64,000 nt of DNA from positions 20,419,815-20,483,814 of the forward strand of contig NC_085866.1 in the NCBI RefSeq assembly GCF_034702125.1, given 5' to 3'. This document shows, in pieces, positions 10,660 through 25,078 of the stretch (position 1 is its first letter; the number at the start of each line of letters is the position of its first letter). The translations under genes were made by a program, and so were the position numbers. The notes beneath the pieces were generated by a model that did no database searches, had not been told where the DNA came from, and worked only from the letters and a program-made list of their open reading frames with translations. Source of the stretch: Engraulis encrasicolus (lineage: Eukaryota; Chordata; Actinopteri; Clupeiformes; Engraulidae).

Positions 10660-10919
10660 AGAGAAGGATGCAGAGCTTAATCAGAAGAGGCCGCAGTACA
10701 TCAAAGCCAAGGAGAACATGGCGCACAAGATCAAGAAGCTGGAGGCGGCCCTGCAAGTCCCTGCAGAACGCCCAGAAGATGTACAAGCAGCGCAAGGCAG
10801 ACATGGAGGAGCTGGACCGGGAGCAGGGGGACGTGGAGAAAGCCCGGCAGGAGTTTGAGGAGCGCATGGAGGAGGAGGCACAGAGCCAGGAACAGGATCT
10901 CCAGCTGGAGGAGAACCAG
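10660..10919 (+). pseudogene. smc1a: SMC1 segment E6 with +1 frameshift
   Basis: Acceptor CCCTAG; reads [20 protein letters not shown] and HKIKKLEAA, then loses frame at about 10750. One extra base in GCGGCCCTGCAAGTCC moves the rest, [19 protein letters not shown], then [19 protein letters not shown] and LQLEENQ, into the next frame. The original frame stops near 10858. Donor GTGAGG. Confidence 0.92.
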
Positions 10920-11475
10920 GTGAGGAGAACAGGAGGAGAAAAACTAGGCGAAGAGGAGGAGAACTAGGGGAGGTGAAGAAGGATAACTAGGGGAGGATGA
11001 GGAGGAGGAGGAGGACCAGGTCAGGGGGAGAAACAGGTGAGGAGGAGGAAGAGAACTAGGGGAGGATGAGGAGGTGAGAGGGGGCCAGCAGAGCCAGGGT
11101 TAGGACCGGAGGAGGAGGAGAACTAGGGGAGGGGGAAGAGGAGGACCAGGTGAGAGGGAGAAACAGGTGAGCGAGAAGCAGGGGAGCTAGGTGAGAATGA
11201 GGAGGAGGACCAGATGAGGAGGAGGATAACTAGGTGAGGAGGAGGAGAAATAGGGGAGGGGGAGGCGCACAGCCAGGATCAGATGAGGAGGAGAACCAGG
11301 CGAGGAGGAGGAGAACTAGGTGAGGATGAGGAGAAGGACCAGGTGAGGGGTAGAAATAGGTGATGAGGAGAAACAGGTGAGGAGGAGGAGGAGAACTAGG
11401 TGAGGAGGATGAGGAGGTGAGAGGGGGGCATCAGAGCCAGGGACAGGGCCTCAAGCTGGAGGAGAACCAGGTTGG
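10920..11475 (+). repeat. purine-rich minisatellite grown from the E6/donor junction
   Basis: Irregular tandem units of the form GAGGAGGAGAACYAGGTGAGG descend from the last bases of E6 plus its donor. Longer exon copies persist inside: CAGAGCCAGGG at 11089, GCACAGCCAGGATCAG at 11268, and at 11432-11469 CAGAGCCAGGGACAGGG then CTGGAGGAGAACCAGGT, which mirrors the true exon end. Confidence 0.85.
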
Positions 11476-11866
11476 GACAAGAAGGTTGTATTGTATTACA
11501 CTGGTACAGTGGTTCTTAACCTTTTTTGAACAAATGTCGGCTGGCCCTCATCATAAGCCTTGACCTTGACCTTGACCTAAGAAGTTGACATAAGCCTGCC
11601 AATGCACCCCTTAGTATTAAAACATGCAATGGGCTAATGCACCCCACTCTCAGCTGAATCTTACTCAATGCCCCCATAGGGGACTCTAGAGCCTCTGTTG
11701 AAAAACTATACGAGTACTTCTATTCTCTGAACGAGGCGGGCCAGGACTGGCAGTCACAGTGGGTCATAGGCATAGGCGCATACTGTACAGCTGGGTGGTA
11801 TACATGGTTAAGTGATAAACCAGACTTAGTTAACCTACGCTGCAAGAAGTGGTAAATCTGCTAATA

Positions 11867-12077
11867 CAGGGGTTCCCAAACTTTTTTCCCCGAGCACCCC
11901 TTGAACGAATATTTTGGTGTGCTGATGGCCGCGCAAGTATGAATTCACTGCTCATTCACTACATATTAAGCACCGTCGATTTTGGGAATCCTCTCTTCCA
12001 ATAGTCTTGGAATTAAACTACGCTTCAGCTCGCGCACCCCCTTATGGCAGGCACGCACCCCAGTTTGGGAAACCCTG
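11867..12077. mobile_element. short hAT-type element (CAGGGGTTCCCAAACTT ends)
   Basis: TIRs CAGGGGTTCCCAAACTTTT and CAGTTTGGGAAACCCTG; perfect 8-bp TSD TGCTAATA on both sides. Same family as 41002-41338. Confidence 0.92.
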
Positions 12078-12738
12078 TGCTAATAGATATACAGTACCTG
12101 TAGGCATCATTTTAAGAAAACGAGGACTCCAGGCTCTTCTATTAGATGATGTACCTCTACCACAAGGCTAACTTACCCTGGTTTACTTACTACTGAACCA
12201 GCTTCTTAGTATACCCACCTGGTGTTTTTGTGGTAGCATATTTATTTTATTTTCTGTTGTAAATAGTCTCCATACATGTTGTGTATATATAAGTACTGTC
12301 TATGTCTATACTGTCTATGTCCTTACCTAGATTAGTCTATGTCTGCATGGGAAAGCAAGAAATGTAATTTCAAATTCTTTGTATGACCAGTGCATGTAAA
12401 GAAATTGACAATAAAACCTACTTGACTTGATAAACATAGTTCTGGAGGAAGTCCGCGAGTGATTGTCAGCCGTCATTGCTTGTTCCCACCTTTGCGCATA
12501 TTTAAATCCCTCCTTCCGTCTTTCACCTGTCATGCGCAAAGGCTTTCCGAATTGTCCCACCACCTCCCCATACTCCTCCATTACACTAGAACACCCAGCT
12601 ACATATCATCCCGCATGAGCTCCGTTTAAAGCATCCCAGGACTGAGGCCAGCTAACATGCCAAACATGCATATTGTACACCAAGCACTCAAGGACAAACT
12701 CGTGAATGTACAGCTGGTGTTGTTGTGGTGTTGTCTAG

Positions 12739-13008
<270 letters not shown>

Positions 13009-13444
13009 TGAAAACATGGAGCAGAGTGGAGCATTCTCTTTATTTTCTTTAAACATTGGTATGCACAAGAAGCCAGCACCTCAAGAAAGACTTTATTGGT
13101 GTGCGATACCTCTTTTTTTCTATGGTCATCAACAATATTATCAAATTTTCTCCACACATTGTACTGTATATTGCTGATTACCGTATTTATGTCCTTTTTG
13201 TATGATTTAAAAAAATAAAATAAAAGCATCCGCTATCCAGGGGTGAAAATAGGCCGGTGTGAAACTGTATGAAATTTACAGCTGGTGCGCAGTACCGGTA
13301 AGAGAATGGAGTTAATGTTGGCCAAAAGCCCGCATTTGAAAAAGTAAGGTCTGCTTTTTAAGTAGAAAACACATACAACCACACCATGCCATTTAAGACA
13401 AGTGTCCTATGAAAAGACACTCGACATAGTCATGCAGCGATATA

Positions 13445-15061
<1,617 letters not shown>

Positions 15062-15444
15062 TACATACTGTAGATCTGTAATGCACGTTTATTATGTTTT
15101 GCGTGTTTGTTTTGTTTGTTTATTTATTTTGTTTTGTTTGTTTGCACCGGTAATTCTTCTTTTCTTTGCGGCATTCTTTTCATTTTCTTTAATGTTTGCA
15201 CCGGTAAGACATTAAAACTGCTTTCACCCCTGGCTATACCATACCTGTATGTATGTTTGAAGATTCTAATTCATCCAGGTCATGCTACTGAAAGTTAAAA
15301 GCATCTACTGCACTCTTCATTTCGCAGCTTGAAGACATTTCACCTTCACTTTTAAAACTTAGCTTCAGTGCCTGCTGAATGCGCTGTAGGATTGATGTCC
15401 CAGAAGGTGATAAAACTAATGAAGTTTTAATGTTTTTTTTCCAG

Positions 15445-15527
15445 GCTAAGATCAAACATAAAATCAGGGAGATAGAGGAGAACCAAAAGCGCATTGAGAA
15501 GTTGGAGGACTATATTTCAACCAGCAG
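15445..15527 (+). pseudogene. smc1a: SMC1 segment E8
   Basis: Acceptor [26 protein letters not shown], then EDYISTS. Open. Donor GTATCC. Confidence 0.93.
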
Positions 15528-16786
15528 GTATCCGCGGTGTACAGTAACACCCTTTTTGTCCTCTGTTTAACACCCATTGCTGTACGCTTTCACTCTCACT
15601 GTTCAGTGTAATCTGAAACAAATTAACCATCTACACAGAATTATGTCTCAAATGTGCAGTCTTTAAGTTTGTCAGAGGGCGCGCTCAACTTCTGGAAAAA
15701 AATGAATGACTTTGGGTGCGAGATAAAAGGTATCAACTTAAAGAAGAAAAATCTGTGCTCACAAGATACGTCTCATTATTTATTTATAGATTACCACCAT
15801 GTCCACAAGCAGACGCGTTTAGGTTCTTAGCCAGCATCAGTGCGTGGTATCAAATTTGCAGTTAAAACTGTATCGAAACGTACCAGAATGCAAAGAATCA
15901 GGGGACATTTAGCTCCCTGATTATTCCTTTCAGTTGAATGAATGAAACCTTTATTGCCCTGAAGGGAATTCGTCTTGGATTCATTCCTACTATACATGCA
16001 AAGGGTAGAATACAATTTACAGTGACACTGCCTGACTTTATGCCATTATTTAGTACAGTAAATGATCCACCTCAGAAAGTTCACAGGGATTATACATTTC
16101 AAATCTTGAGCTAAAGCATGTTCCTACACCACTGTGTGTCTGTGTGTGTGTAAGCAAATTGGAGAGGATCCCCTTTGGATTTGCCTCTGTAACCTTTAAG
16201 TCTTGTCGTGACAAAACGGCAATGAGGGGAAAAAAATCAGAATCGTTGTGTGAAAGTGTCAGCTAAATGCCTAAAAGTAAGCATAAATGTATGTGGCCTT
16301 TAAGCTGTGTAAATGCTGGCTAAGGGAATGAAACGAACACTGTGTCAATGTGAAAGACTTCCTCTGCAGTCCCACTTGGAGTGCACTGTGAAGCCCATAC
16401 CCAGTGCTGTTCTATACGTACACAACACTGTATTGGATATCTCTAGGCAACCCTTGCTCTGCATTTGCACTTGTCTGTAGTCTAACACAGAGCCCGATCA
16501 GACAGCTTGATGAAAATTTAAATTATGAACGACAGCAAACAGTGTAAATTAAGAGCTTAAGAGCAGATTGAAACACCAATGAATTAAAAGAGCAGAAAAC
16601 ACAATTAATTAAAGACAATCGAATAAAAAGCAACAAACTCACACTCGATAACCCTTGTGTTGTATTGCACTTGGCGTTAGTGTAAGATAGAACACTGTCA
16701 GCCAGGACACACACACACGTCACACACACACACACTCCCGCTGGCTAAAGGCTATGGCACATCTGCTGATGTGACACCAGGCAAGC

Positions 16787-16788
<2 letters not shown>

Positions 16789-16864
<76 letters not shown>
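16789..16864. repeat. (CA)n(CGCA)n microsatellite
   Basis: Perfect CA run passing into a perfect CGCA run. Confidence 0.98.
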
Positions 16865-17128
16865 GCTCAGTGCTTTGCTGGCTTCCTTGTAAGATAAGGC
16901 CTGGGCCAGGCCGTATTGCATCTCTGGACAACAACTTGCAATGCATTTGCTCTTGGCTACAGTGTAGACAACTTTCCATTGAACCGACAGATAGGCTTTT
17001 GTTTACATGTAAATACAGTACGTGTAGATTTTTTATGGATAGTTTTCCTGTTGTGTTTATACGTATTGCAGATTTAGAAAAAAAAATCGTTCCATAAACA
17101 AGAGGCCTAATTTGATTTAAAATATGGG

Positions 17129-17340
17129 TAACACTTTACTTGACGCCAGTGTCATAGGCATGTCATTACAGTGTCATAATAGTGTCATGACACAGTCATA
17201 GATAAGTCATATTATGTCCATGTCATAAACATTTTATGACTGTTGGCCTTAAGTGACATTAGGTTTAGCAAAGATAGCCTTGCCATAACCGAATGTCACT
17301 TAAGGCCAAGAGTCAACAGTCAAATAGTGTTAATGCCAGG
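17129..17340. repeat. fragment of a GGTAACACTTTACTTGACG foldback element
   Basis: The left part matches 51141-51410 closely (GTGTCATAATAGTGTCATGAC, then TTTATGACTGTTGG). The right arm is short or rearranged. Confidence 0.65.
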
Positions 17341-17560
17341 GCCAGATTAATGCACAGGCTAGATATGGCTGCAGCCTAGGGGACCCAACCTGTCAGGGGG
17401 CCCTCAATTGGCCAAAGGGGGGAGGATTTCAGAAATGTGACAAGATGCGGTCTTGAAAAATGAGTCTGCCGTGTCAGGTGCAGTTTTAAATGTTATTGAA
17501 ACTCCTCTCCATGTTTACCAGACATACAGTATATAACACAATTTAATATTATCTGTATTA

Positions 17561-17735
17561 GGAGTATCTCTGTATCTGTAGGCAGTCTCCTCTGGACGAA
17601 CAGAAGCATTAACAGTCAAATTGCGTTAATGCAATTTCAGTATTGATTGAATAACAATTCAATATCATCTATATATCAGGAGTAACTTTGTATCTGTAGG
17701 CAGTCTCTGGTATGGAGTGGACGAACAGAAGCATT
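17561..17735 (+). repeat. two extra copies of the E9 acceptor and exon start
   Basis: At 17561-17610 and 17678-17735 the sequence reads GGAGTA, then TTGTATCTGTAGGCAGTCTC, then GGACGAACAGAAGCATT, copies of 18336-18390 where true E9 begins. Upstream phrases with GCGTTAATGCAATTTCA and TTCAATATTATCT are repeated as well, so the unit includes intron and exon start. Confidence 0.85.
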
Positions 17736-17763
17736 TACACAAAAATACTGAATCAAACCAAGA

Positions 17764-17956
17764 TATCGCAAAACACGCCCACTCAATGCAAAAGCGTGTA
17801 CTCAAGTTGGGTCTCCTAAGGGGGCGTTGTCCCCTACTTCTTCTTCTCTTTTTGAGATGTTTGCGCAAGACGTGCGCTACCGCGGGGACTTCATTGATTC
17901 TCAACCTCAGGACTCCGAAGGTCTCCTAACCGAAGGTCTCCTAAAGGGGCGTTCAC
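17764..17956. repeat. dispersed repeat shared with 2893-3092
   Basis: Same GGTCTCCTAA-rich layout as the copy in the intron after E3. Confidence 0.6.
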
Positions 17957-18096
17957 CCGACATAAAGTGGATACCGGAAAATAAACAAAATGACGCTTCT
18001 TGTTAGATCCATCTTCTTTGATTAACGGTCAAATAGCGTTAATGCAATTTCATTATTGAACGACTATAATTCAATATTATCTACTCATATCAGGAG

Positions 18097-18334
18097 CAGT
18101 GTTGCCAGATGTATGATAATTATCGTATTTGTACCATAATTTTTGTCCATTTTGTCCTCTGTACGATCAACAAAACATGATGCACGATAATTTCAGAGTT
18201 GTTATTCAGTTCATTTAGATGCCTTGAAGCAACAATTTGGGTCTTGTGCGATAATTTCCTCCCCAAAAGCCCCCAAAAACTAAAATTTTGAGATTTTGGT
18301 ACGATAATTCAGTATTTTCCATCTGGCAACACTG
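18097..18334. mobile_element. short hAT-type element (CAGTGTTGCCAGATG ends)
   Basis: TIRs CAGTGTTGCCAGATG and CATCTGGCAACACTG; perfect 8-bp TSD ATCAGGAG at 18089-18096 and 18335-18342. It landed inside the tandem unit leading to E9. Confidence 0.94.
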
Positions 18335-18366
18335 ATCAGGAGTATCTTTGTATCTGTGTATGGTAG

Positions 18367-18466
18367 GCAGTCTCTGGACGAGCAGAAGTGCATGGAGGAG
18401 GAGCTGACGGAGGAAGTGGAGCTGGCCAAGTGCAGGATTGATGAGATCAACATGGAGCTCAATCAG
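18367..18466 (+). pseudogene. smc1a: SMC1 segment E9
   Basis: Acceptor [25 protein letters not shown], then [12 protein letters not shown]. Open. Donor GTGCCT. Followed after 40 bp by a (CA)n run. Confidence 0.92.
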
Positions 18467-18500
18467 GTGCCTCAGCACTACGCCAATTTGCCTTGTTGCC

Positions 18501-18645
<145 letters not shown>

Positions 18646-18716
18646 AATTTGCCTTGTTGCCTTCCAGAGAACCAGTCTCCATCCATTATGCATTACGCAA
18701 ACCTTGAGGGAATTCT

Positions 18717-18724
18717 CTCTCTCT

Positions 18725-18773
<49 letters not shown>
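18717..18773. repeat. (CT)n microsatellite
   Basis: Nearly pure CT run, continuing as CT-rich sequence to 18895, and forming the pyrimidine tract ahead of E10. Confidence 0.95.
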
Positions 18774-18775
<2 letters not shown>

Positions 18776-18892
18776 TTCTCTCTCTTTGTTTCTCTCTATC
18801 TTCACCCTTCTCTCTATCCCTCTGTCCCTCTATCCTCCTCTTTATATATACTATATATCTCTCTCTCTCCCTGTCTCGCTCTCTCTGAGTGA

Positions 18893-19033
<141 letters not shown>

Positions 19034-19053
19034 TGACTGTATGAGTACGTTAG

Positions 19054-19172
<119 letters not shown>

Positions 19173-19387
19173 AGTGTGAGAGAGAGAGATTGTTGTCAAT
19201 GTCTTATTTAAATGTTTTTTAGTTAAACTGCTCATTGGACACTGGTTAAATGCAATTTCAAACTTCTGTGCTAACCATGTTACATAGATTTTTGACAATA
19301 AAGTACACTTAACTTGACTTGACTGGTGAGAGACTGACTGGCCTGGGGACACTTGAATACATCCATTATATGCCACTAACATATACA

Positions 19388-19420
19388 GTACCCTGGATCT
19401 GTGGTGAGACTGACTGGGGA
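19388..19420 (+). repeat. copy of E10 3' end and donor
   Basis: TACCCTGGATCTGTGGTGAG, then ACTGACTGG, repeats 19008-19040, including the donor. Confidence 0.88.
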
Positions 19421-19941
19421 AACCTGAAAACATCCATTATAGTTAAAAAGTGGTGGAGATGCACTCCCACTATCGCCTAATAATTCTCACAGTTTTTACT
19501 GTAACTGGATGCTGAGTCCCAGTGAATGCGAAGCACTCTTCAGATTTTTCTTTATTTATTCTCCCACAAAAGTTTTGGGTTGAGCCCTTGTTTAGTGTGT
19601 AAAATTTGAGTGCTGTGTGTGTATGTATGTGTGGGTGGTTGTGTGTGTGTATGTGAATGCATGTGTGCGTGCGTGTGTGTGCGTGTGAGAGTATGTGCAT
19701 CAAGAGTCTGTATCGTAGATCTTCTGTAAATCTGAAGAAATGTCTCACATGTAATGTATTTACACATAGAAAAGCTGTTACAACATTTAACTGTAATAGA
19801 ATGCAGATAGCTGATAATTTGCTTGATTAAAATTAATAAAAAAATTGATGAATCATAGTGTTTTTCACTTATTGCCGTTTCCTTATTCTATTTTCCATCA
19901 TTAATGAAAGGCTCATGTATGTATTTTATGTGTTTGTCTTT

Positions 19942-20436
<495 letters not shown>

Positions 20437-20464
20437 TAGGTTTCTTTGATTATCTAATATAAAG

Positions 20465-20780
20465 CAGGGGTGTCAAACTCATTTCGCTTGCAAATTATCA
20501 CAAATTTCTGCTTCGGTTTGGAATCACATTGCTAGTCAATCATCTCAAGATGCGTGACAGTGGGCATATCAGAAGCATTAACTTTTAATGGTGAGCAAAA
20601 AAGGCACATTTGTTCTCAGGCATCGAGAACAATTCGTAGATCTATAGACACCTGCATTAACTTTGTAATGGGCAAGAGATTGGCCTTTTTTTTGACATTC
20701 TTATTTTTTCTTTTCTGGGGCCGGATTGGACCATCTGGCAGGCTGCATGCGGCCCCCAGGCCTTACGTTTGACACCCCTG
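20465..20780. mobile_element. hAT-type element (CAGGGGTGTCAAACTC ends)
   Basis: TIRs CAGGGGTGTCAAACTCATTT and ACGTTTGACACCCCTG, with a GCATGCGGCCCCCAGG interior. No clean TSD seen. Confidence 0.82.
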
Positions 20781-20880
20781 ATCGTAGGGTACAGGTTTGG
20801 AAAGAATAGGAGTGTTCTCTATTGGCCTACAGTATAATTACAAAAGTAGTGCTCATTATGTTTCTTTTTATTAAATTATG

Positions 20881-20935
20881 TTTTATCTATGGGCCGCACT
20901 GAGTGAGGCGCGTCTCCAGTTGCCCATTCCTTTTT
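20881..20935. repeat. hAT-type terminal fragment
   Basis: TATGGGCCGCACTGAGTGAG, then CTCCAGTTGCCCATTCC, matches the right end of the element at 42170-44729. Confidence 0.6.
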
Positions 20936-20944
20936 TTTTAAAGA

Positions 20945-21030
20945 ATATTTTGGGGGCTTTTTACGCCTTTATTATGACAGAGACAGTGAAGCGCGACAGG
21001 AAATTAGCGGGAAGAGAGAGAGAGAGGGAC
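20945..21030 (-). repeat. reverse tRNA-SINE fragment
   Basis: TTTTGGGGGCTTTTTACGCC, then GCGACAGGAAATTAGCGGGA: the 3'-half layout of the reverse SINE family; the tRNA end is missing. Confidence 0.6.
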
Positions 21031-21117
21031 TCTCAACTGTTATATCCCAAAATAAAGACCAAAAAACATATTTAAAAAAAAGGCTTGGCACAAGACAAAA
21101 AAGGTTGGGAAATACTG

Positions 21118-21145
21118 CCCTAGACTATCTCGAGGTAAAGTAGAG
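21118..21145 (+). repeat. copy of E11 3' end and donor
   Basis: CCTAGACTATCTCGAGGTAA, then AGTAGAG, resembles the E11 end CTCGACTACTTGGAGGTAGA, then GTAGG, and still reads LDYLE before GT. Confidence 0.7.
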
Positions 21146-21535
21146 CAGGTCATGGCATCACACTGCTCATTAGGCACCAGTTGGCTTTGGCACGGTCTGT
21201 GATCATACATCATTTTCAGGAACCCAACTCTGCTCTGTCTGGCACGGTGAACAATTTGAATCCATTGTGCTAAGTAGTAGTGCCCCATGAAATGCCATGC
21301 GCGGTACCCCACCCCCAAACCTGGAGGGGGTAAGGTCAATGAGCAGGAGTCACCTTCACAGACCTGGTTTGGCTTTGGCACAGTCAGCATTGTTTGCATT
21401 ATAGGGGAGGGACAGGCAGGGCTCTAAATTAACACCAGCCAACCGGCTAAATCCTGGTGAAATTTTAGTTAGGGTAGAAAATACCAACTTACTAGCCACT
21501 TACACCCATTAGTGAGTGTGTGTTTGGCTAGTAAG

Positions 21536-21660
21536 ATTACATTACATTGCATTTGGGAAATGCTTTATAATCAAAGCGATTTTTCAAAAGATGACATACT
21601 CATAGCCAACATCACTAGCAAATACTGTGCAGATGCAAAGAAGGGTTAGATTTAGATTTT
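21536..21660 (-). repeat. reverse LINE 3' tail
   Basis: ATTACATTACATTGCATTTG then GCTTTATAATCAAAGCGATT is the inverse of the LINE tail at 10240-10306. Confidence 0.7.
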
Positions 21661-22251
21661 TATTTAGATTAGTTAGATTAACTTCTACTAGCCATTTGGC
21701 TGGTGACGAAAATGTTTAATTTAGAGCCCTGCTGGGGGATATATCCCCCCAAATAAACCAAATTTGGCTGGGTTGATGGAGTGTACCTGCATATCAATGC
21801 AGTGAGTACATGTACCGTAGACAGTATGGTGTATTAATGCAATGGATATATACATAGACAGTACAGCCTTGGCACAAACAGCATGGTTTAAATTATTGGA
21901 GGGTGATGTTAGTGGTGGGGTGGGGGGTATAATATTACTTACTCAGCATCCCGAAGGAAACCAAAATAAGCTGGTATGTTGAGGTTCTGACATGTTAATG
22001 CAATGGATATAGACATAGATACAACACTCTCCTGCCCCCATACCCCCACCCTAATGCCCCCCATGGAGGGCTAATTCACACTATGAAGGTCATTAAGCAT
22101 AATGTGACCTCCACAGACCTCTGGTGCTGGCACTAGTCTCACATGCCAGTGGTTGCCAACACACACACACACGCACACACGCATGCATTCACACGCACAC
22201 AAGCACACACGCACACACACATATACATTTGCCATTCAAAGAAAGAGAGAG

Positions 22252-22428
22252 AAGCCCACAGATGAGAAGCTGCGTGAGCTGCGCGGGGCGAAGCTGGTGA
22301 TCGACGTGATCCGCTACGAGCCACAGCACATCAAGAAGGCCCTGCAGTACGCATGCGGCAACACGCTCGTCTGCGAGAACGTGGAGGACGCACGCAAGAT
22401 CGCATTTGGAGGTCCCTACAGACACAAG
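22252..22428 (+). pseudogene. smc1a: SMC1 segment E12 (hinge)
   Basis: [59 protein letters not shown]. Open. The left edge is uncertain: the usual Val codon before KPTDEKL is not present and several AGs (AAAGAGAGAG) could be the acceptor; two keep frame. Donor GTGAAT. Confidence 0.93.
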
Positions 22429-22832
22429 GTGAATACTGTGCCACATTGTGTTTGGCCCAAGGGCTACTTTGTGTGTTGAAAACTGGCTGAAGGGCCAAAT
22501 GTTACAGGCAACTTGTCAGCAATAAGAAACAATGTATGATCAAATAACTTTTTGACTGCACATTGTAATAAAATGTGCTATATTTAGATGAATACAGTAG
22601 CCTTGGTTCATCTCAAAGCCCCAGTACTCCTGTATTTTGGAGCCATTAAAGAATGTTCAGGGAGAGCATCATAGTGGATGTAAAAGTTGTCTGTTTTGAA
22701 AAAGCTCTGAGAACCAGATGAAATGGCTCAGAGTGCCGCATGTGTCCTCCGGGTTTACCCACCCCCGTTGTAGAGTAAGTGTGTAACCAAGGTCATCCTA
22801 TTCAGGCCAAAATCCTCACTTCACACCAGCGA

Positions 22833-22906
22833 CCTCACATCAAGTTCAGTATGTGGGGGACGCACACAGGATCACATCCGGAGAGGCCTCTACAGACACA
22901 AGGTGA
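22833..22906 (+). repeat. degenerate copy of E12 3' part and donor
   Basis: ATGTGGGGGACGCACACAGG, then ATCACATCCGGAGAGGCCTC, then TACAGACACAAGGTGAGG follows the E12 end GTGGAGGACGCACGCAAGAT onward with scattered changes. Confidence 0.82.
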
Positions 22907-23380
22907 GGGAGCAACTGGAGGCACTTGGAGGACCATGGTGATGGTGGGCCATAACAAACTTGTAGTATAACGCAATTCGTACACTGATTATGAGATGCAC
23001 CTCAAAGTGCTTCCAGTTTGGCAAGAAAACAGAGAGGAAAATTTAGTGCATTTCTTTCAAGTGCTCTACATAAGTGCATTATTGGCATGGGTTCCAACAT
23101 CGCCCTGAAGAAGGCCTCTTTGACTATGAGCGACACATGTTGCCTTTTTAAATATTAGTCCCATAGGACTGTAGGCTCTTAAAACTCATCTGCTTGAGTG
23201 CCTCAGATGTCATGATTAGTAAATGGATATGTCCGGAACACTCATGTACATTTGGGGAACGTGCAGTGGATCCAAAATCCATGTCAAGCACAAACAAGCA
23301 TACTCAAGGACACAAGTATCTCTATCTCTTCTTCCTCTGTCTTCCTGCTATTTCTGCCTCTCCTCTATACCTCTCCTTTT

Positions 23381-23485
23381 AAGTCCATCTCTAACAATGA
23401 TGTTTTTTTTTCCCATTTGTTAAGCACTTTGAGTTACATGCCTTTTATGACACAGTGCTATACAAATACAATTATTATTATTATC
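23381..23485 (+). repeat. probable LINE 3' tail fragment
   Basis: TTGTTAAGCACTTTGAGTTA, then CAGTGCTATACAAATACAAT, then (ATT)n: typical of 3' ends of fish non-LTR elements. Confidence 0.5.
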
Positions 23486-24622
23486 ATTAAGTACTGTACG
23501 AAGATATTTATTTGAAGATACAGTAGTAGAGAATAGAGAGAGTAGAGCTATCATTTATTAATCCCGAGGGAAATTAATGTGTCTAGTAGCATACCAGTAC
23601 ATACATCAATACAGAAAGAACACACAGACATTGCACACATCATTATAATGTCTGTTTGTTTGCTCTGTATTCATGTATGTACTGTATACTACTGGACAAC
23701 TTGTGCAGAGATACTGGGTAAAACAGAATGTGCAGATAGCTTGCTGCTCTCGTGCATTTGAAGGACCCTAGATAAAAGCTCAGTAAGTTAATAGGCCAAT
23801 GTAAGTAAATAAGTATGTGAATCAATGCTGTGGATGCTGAAACCTCCATCTCTGTATGTACAATATGTATTGTATGTATCTGTATTGATCATATTCATGT
23901 GAAGTGCTGTACCTGAGAGCACACTCATAGATACAATGACATGATAATGATATTTATTTCTGACATACTATGTAAATATACTGTGTAAAGTAGCTCTTGC
24001 AGTGCATTGCATTACTGGTATGTATGTATGTCAGAGCTTCCAATATGCTGTATGTATATACTGCATCTCAGCAGTGTACAGTTTCATAGCCGTACACCCC
24101 ATTCATATTCATGCACAGCACCAGTAAGCACAGTCATGCGTGTGAAGGACGGGACGGTACGGTATGTCGGCTACACTGGGGAGATTGAAATCACACAACA
24201 TCTGCTCATACATATGGCTCATCTCTCCTCGTTCCTATTCTGCCTGCCCTCCTCTCACTTGTTTTTCTTTTTCAGGAAGGGGAAATCCCATGTTTATATA
24301 TTCGTTGCTATATATGTCTTGTTTGGTAACGAAAAGACTTTTAGTCCCAGAGATGTGAGGAACTAATTCACAATATTCATCCAAAGTCGGGTACCGCCTG
24401 GTTTCGAGTAACGTGTGCATGCATCCAGAGACTGGTTTCGAGTAACGTGTGCATGCATTACGTAAACTCAAGGCAATGACACTAAAGTTGAGCCCTTTAT
24501 ACAATTTTGCAGTGCTGCTAAGACTTGCATTTTTGAATTCCTCACAGTTTTTTGCACCAGAAACGACCAATAAACCTTTTGGGCACGGCCACATAAATAA
24601 AACCATCACATCTCTGGGACTA

Positions 24623-24682
24623 TGTAGTTCTGTATGGAGCCACCCAACTCCAGAAGTCTGGGATATTGGGGGGAGCAAAGTC
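24623..24682 (+). repeat. degenerate upstream copy of E13
   Basis: GTAGTTCTGTATGGAGCCAC, then CCAGAAGTCTGGGATATTGG, then GGGGAGCAAAG matches E13 GTAGCCCTGGATGGCACC, then CCAGAAGTCTGGAGTGATAT onward. In frame it reads VVLYGATQLQKSGILGGAKS against [19 protein letters not shown]. Confidence 0.8.
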
Positions 24683-24691
24683 ACCCATGGC

Positions 24692-24907
24692 CAGGGCTGG
24701 ACTGGCCATCTGACATAGCGGGCATTTCCCGGTGGGCCCTGCACCCTCCTGGGCCCCCATTTTTTAATTTTTTACATTACTGAAAATAGAGGCCAACGAG
24801 CGTGCAGGGCCCACCGTTGAGTCAGTTCTCCGCCACTAATAATTATGAGGGGGGGCCCCTTAAATCCAAAAGTGCCCGGGCCCTATTTATCCCCCAATTC
24901 AGTCCTG
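24692..24907. mobile_element. short hAT-type element (CAGGGCTGGACTGG ends)
   Basis: TIRs CAGGGCTGGACTGG and CCAATTCAGTCCTG; perfect 8-bp TSD CCCATGGC at 24684-24691 and 24908-24915. Inserted just behind the first E13 copy. Confidence 0.93.
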
Positions 24908-25022
24908 CCCATGGCAATTCATGTTATCTCTTCTTTCTCACTTTTCTGAAAGGTGCAAAGGTGGTTATATCTTCCATGTGAATATATTCGGTGCTGATGT
25001 CTTGTCTGTTAATGAAAAGACT

Positions 25023-25078
25023 ATAGTTCTGGATGGAATGCTCTACCAGACGTCTGGGATATTGGAGGCAGAAATGTC
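25023..25078 (+). repeat. second degenerate upstream copy of E13
   Basis: ATAGTTCTGGATGGAATGCT, then CTACCAGACGTCTGGGATAT, reads IVLDGMLYQTSGILEAEM. Shared intronic sequence precedes both this copy and the 24623 copy (ATATATTCG-GCT, GTCTTGT, AACGAAAAGACT against AATGAAAAGACT). Confidence 0.8.

Larger units (their letters stand above)
15528..18366. other. SMC1 intron between E8 and E9
   Basis: Contains a CA/CGCA microsatellite (16789-16864), a TTTACTTGACGCC palindromic-family fragment (17129-17340), two extra copies of the E9 acceptor region, a repeat shared with 2893-3092, and a hAT-type element (18097-18334). The first 1.2 kb shows no recognisable family. Confidence 0.6.

Noticed and set aside
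24235..24744. 169-codon minus-strand ORF with an ordinary-looking composition
   Set aside because: It runs across a hAT-type element end and a degenerate antisense copy of E13, with no recognisable domain.
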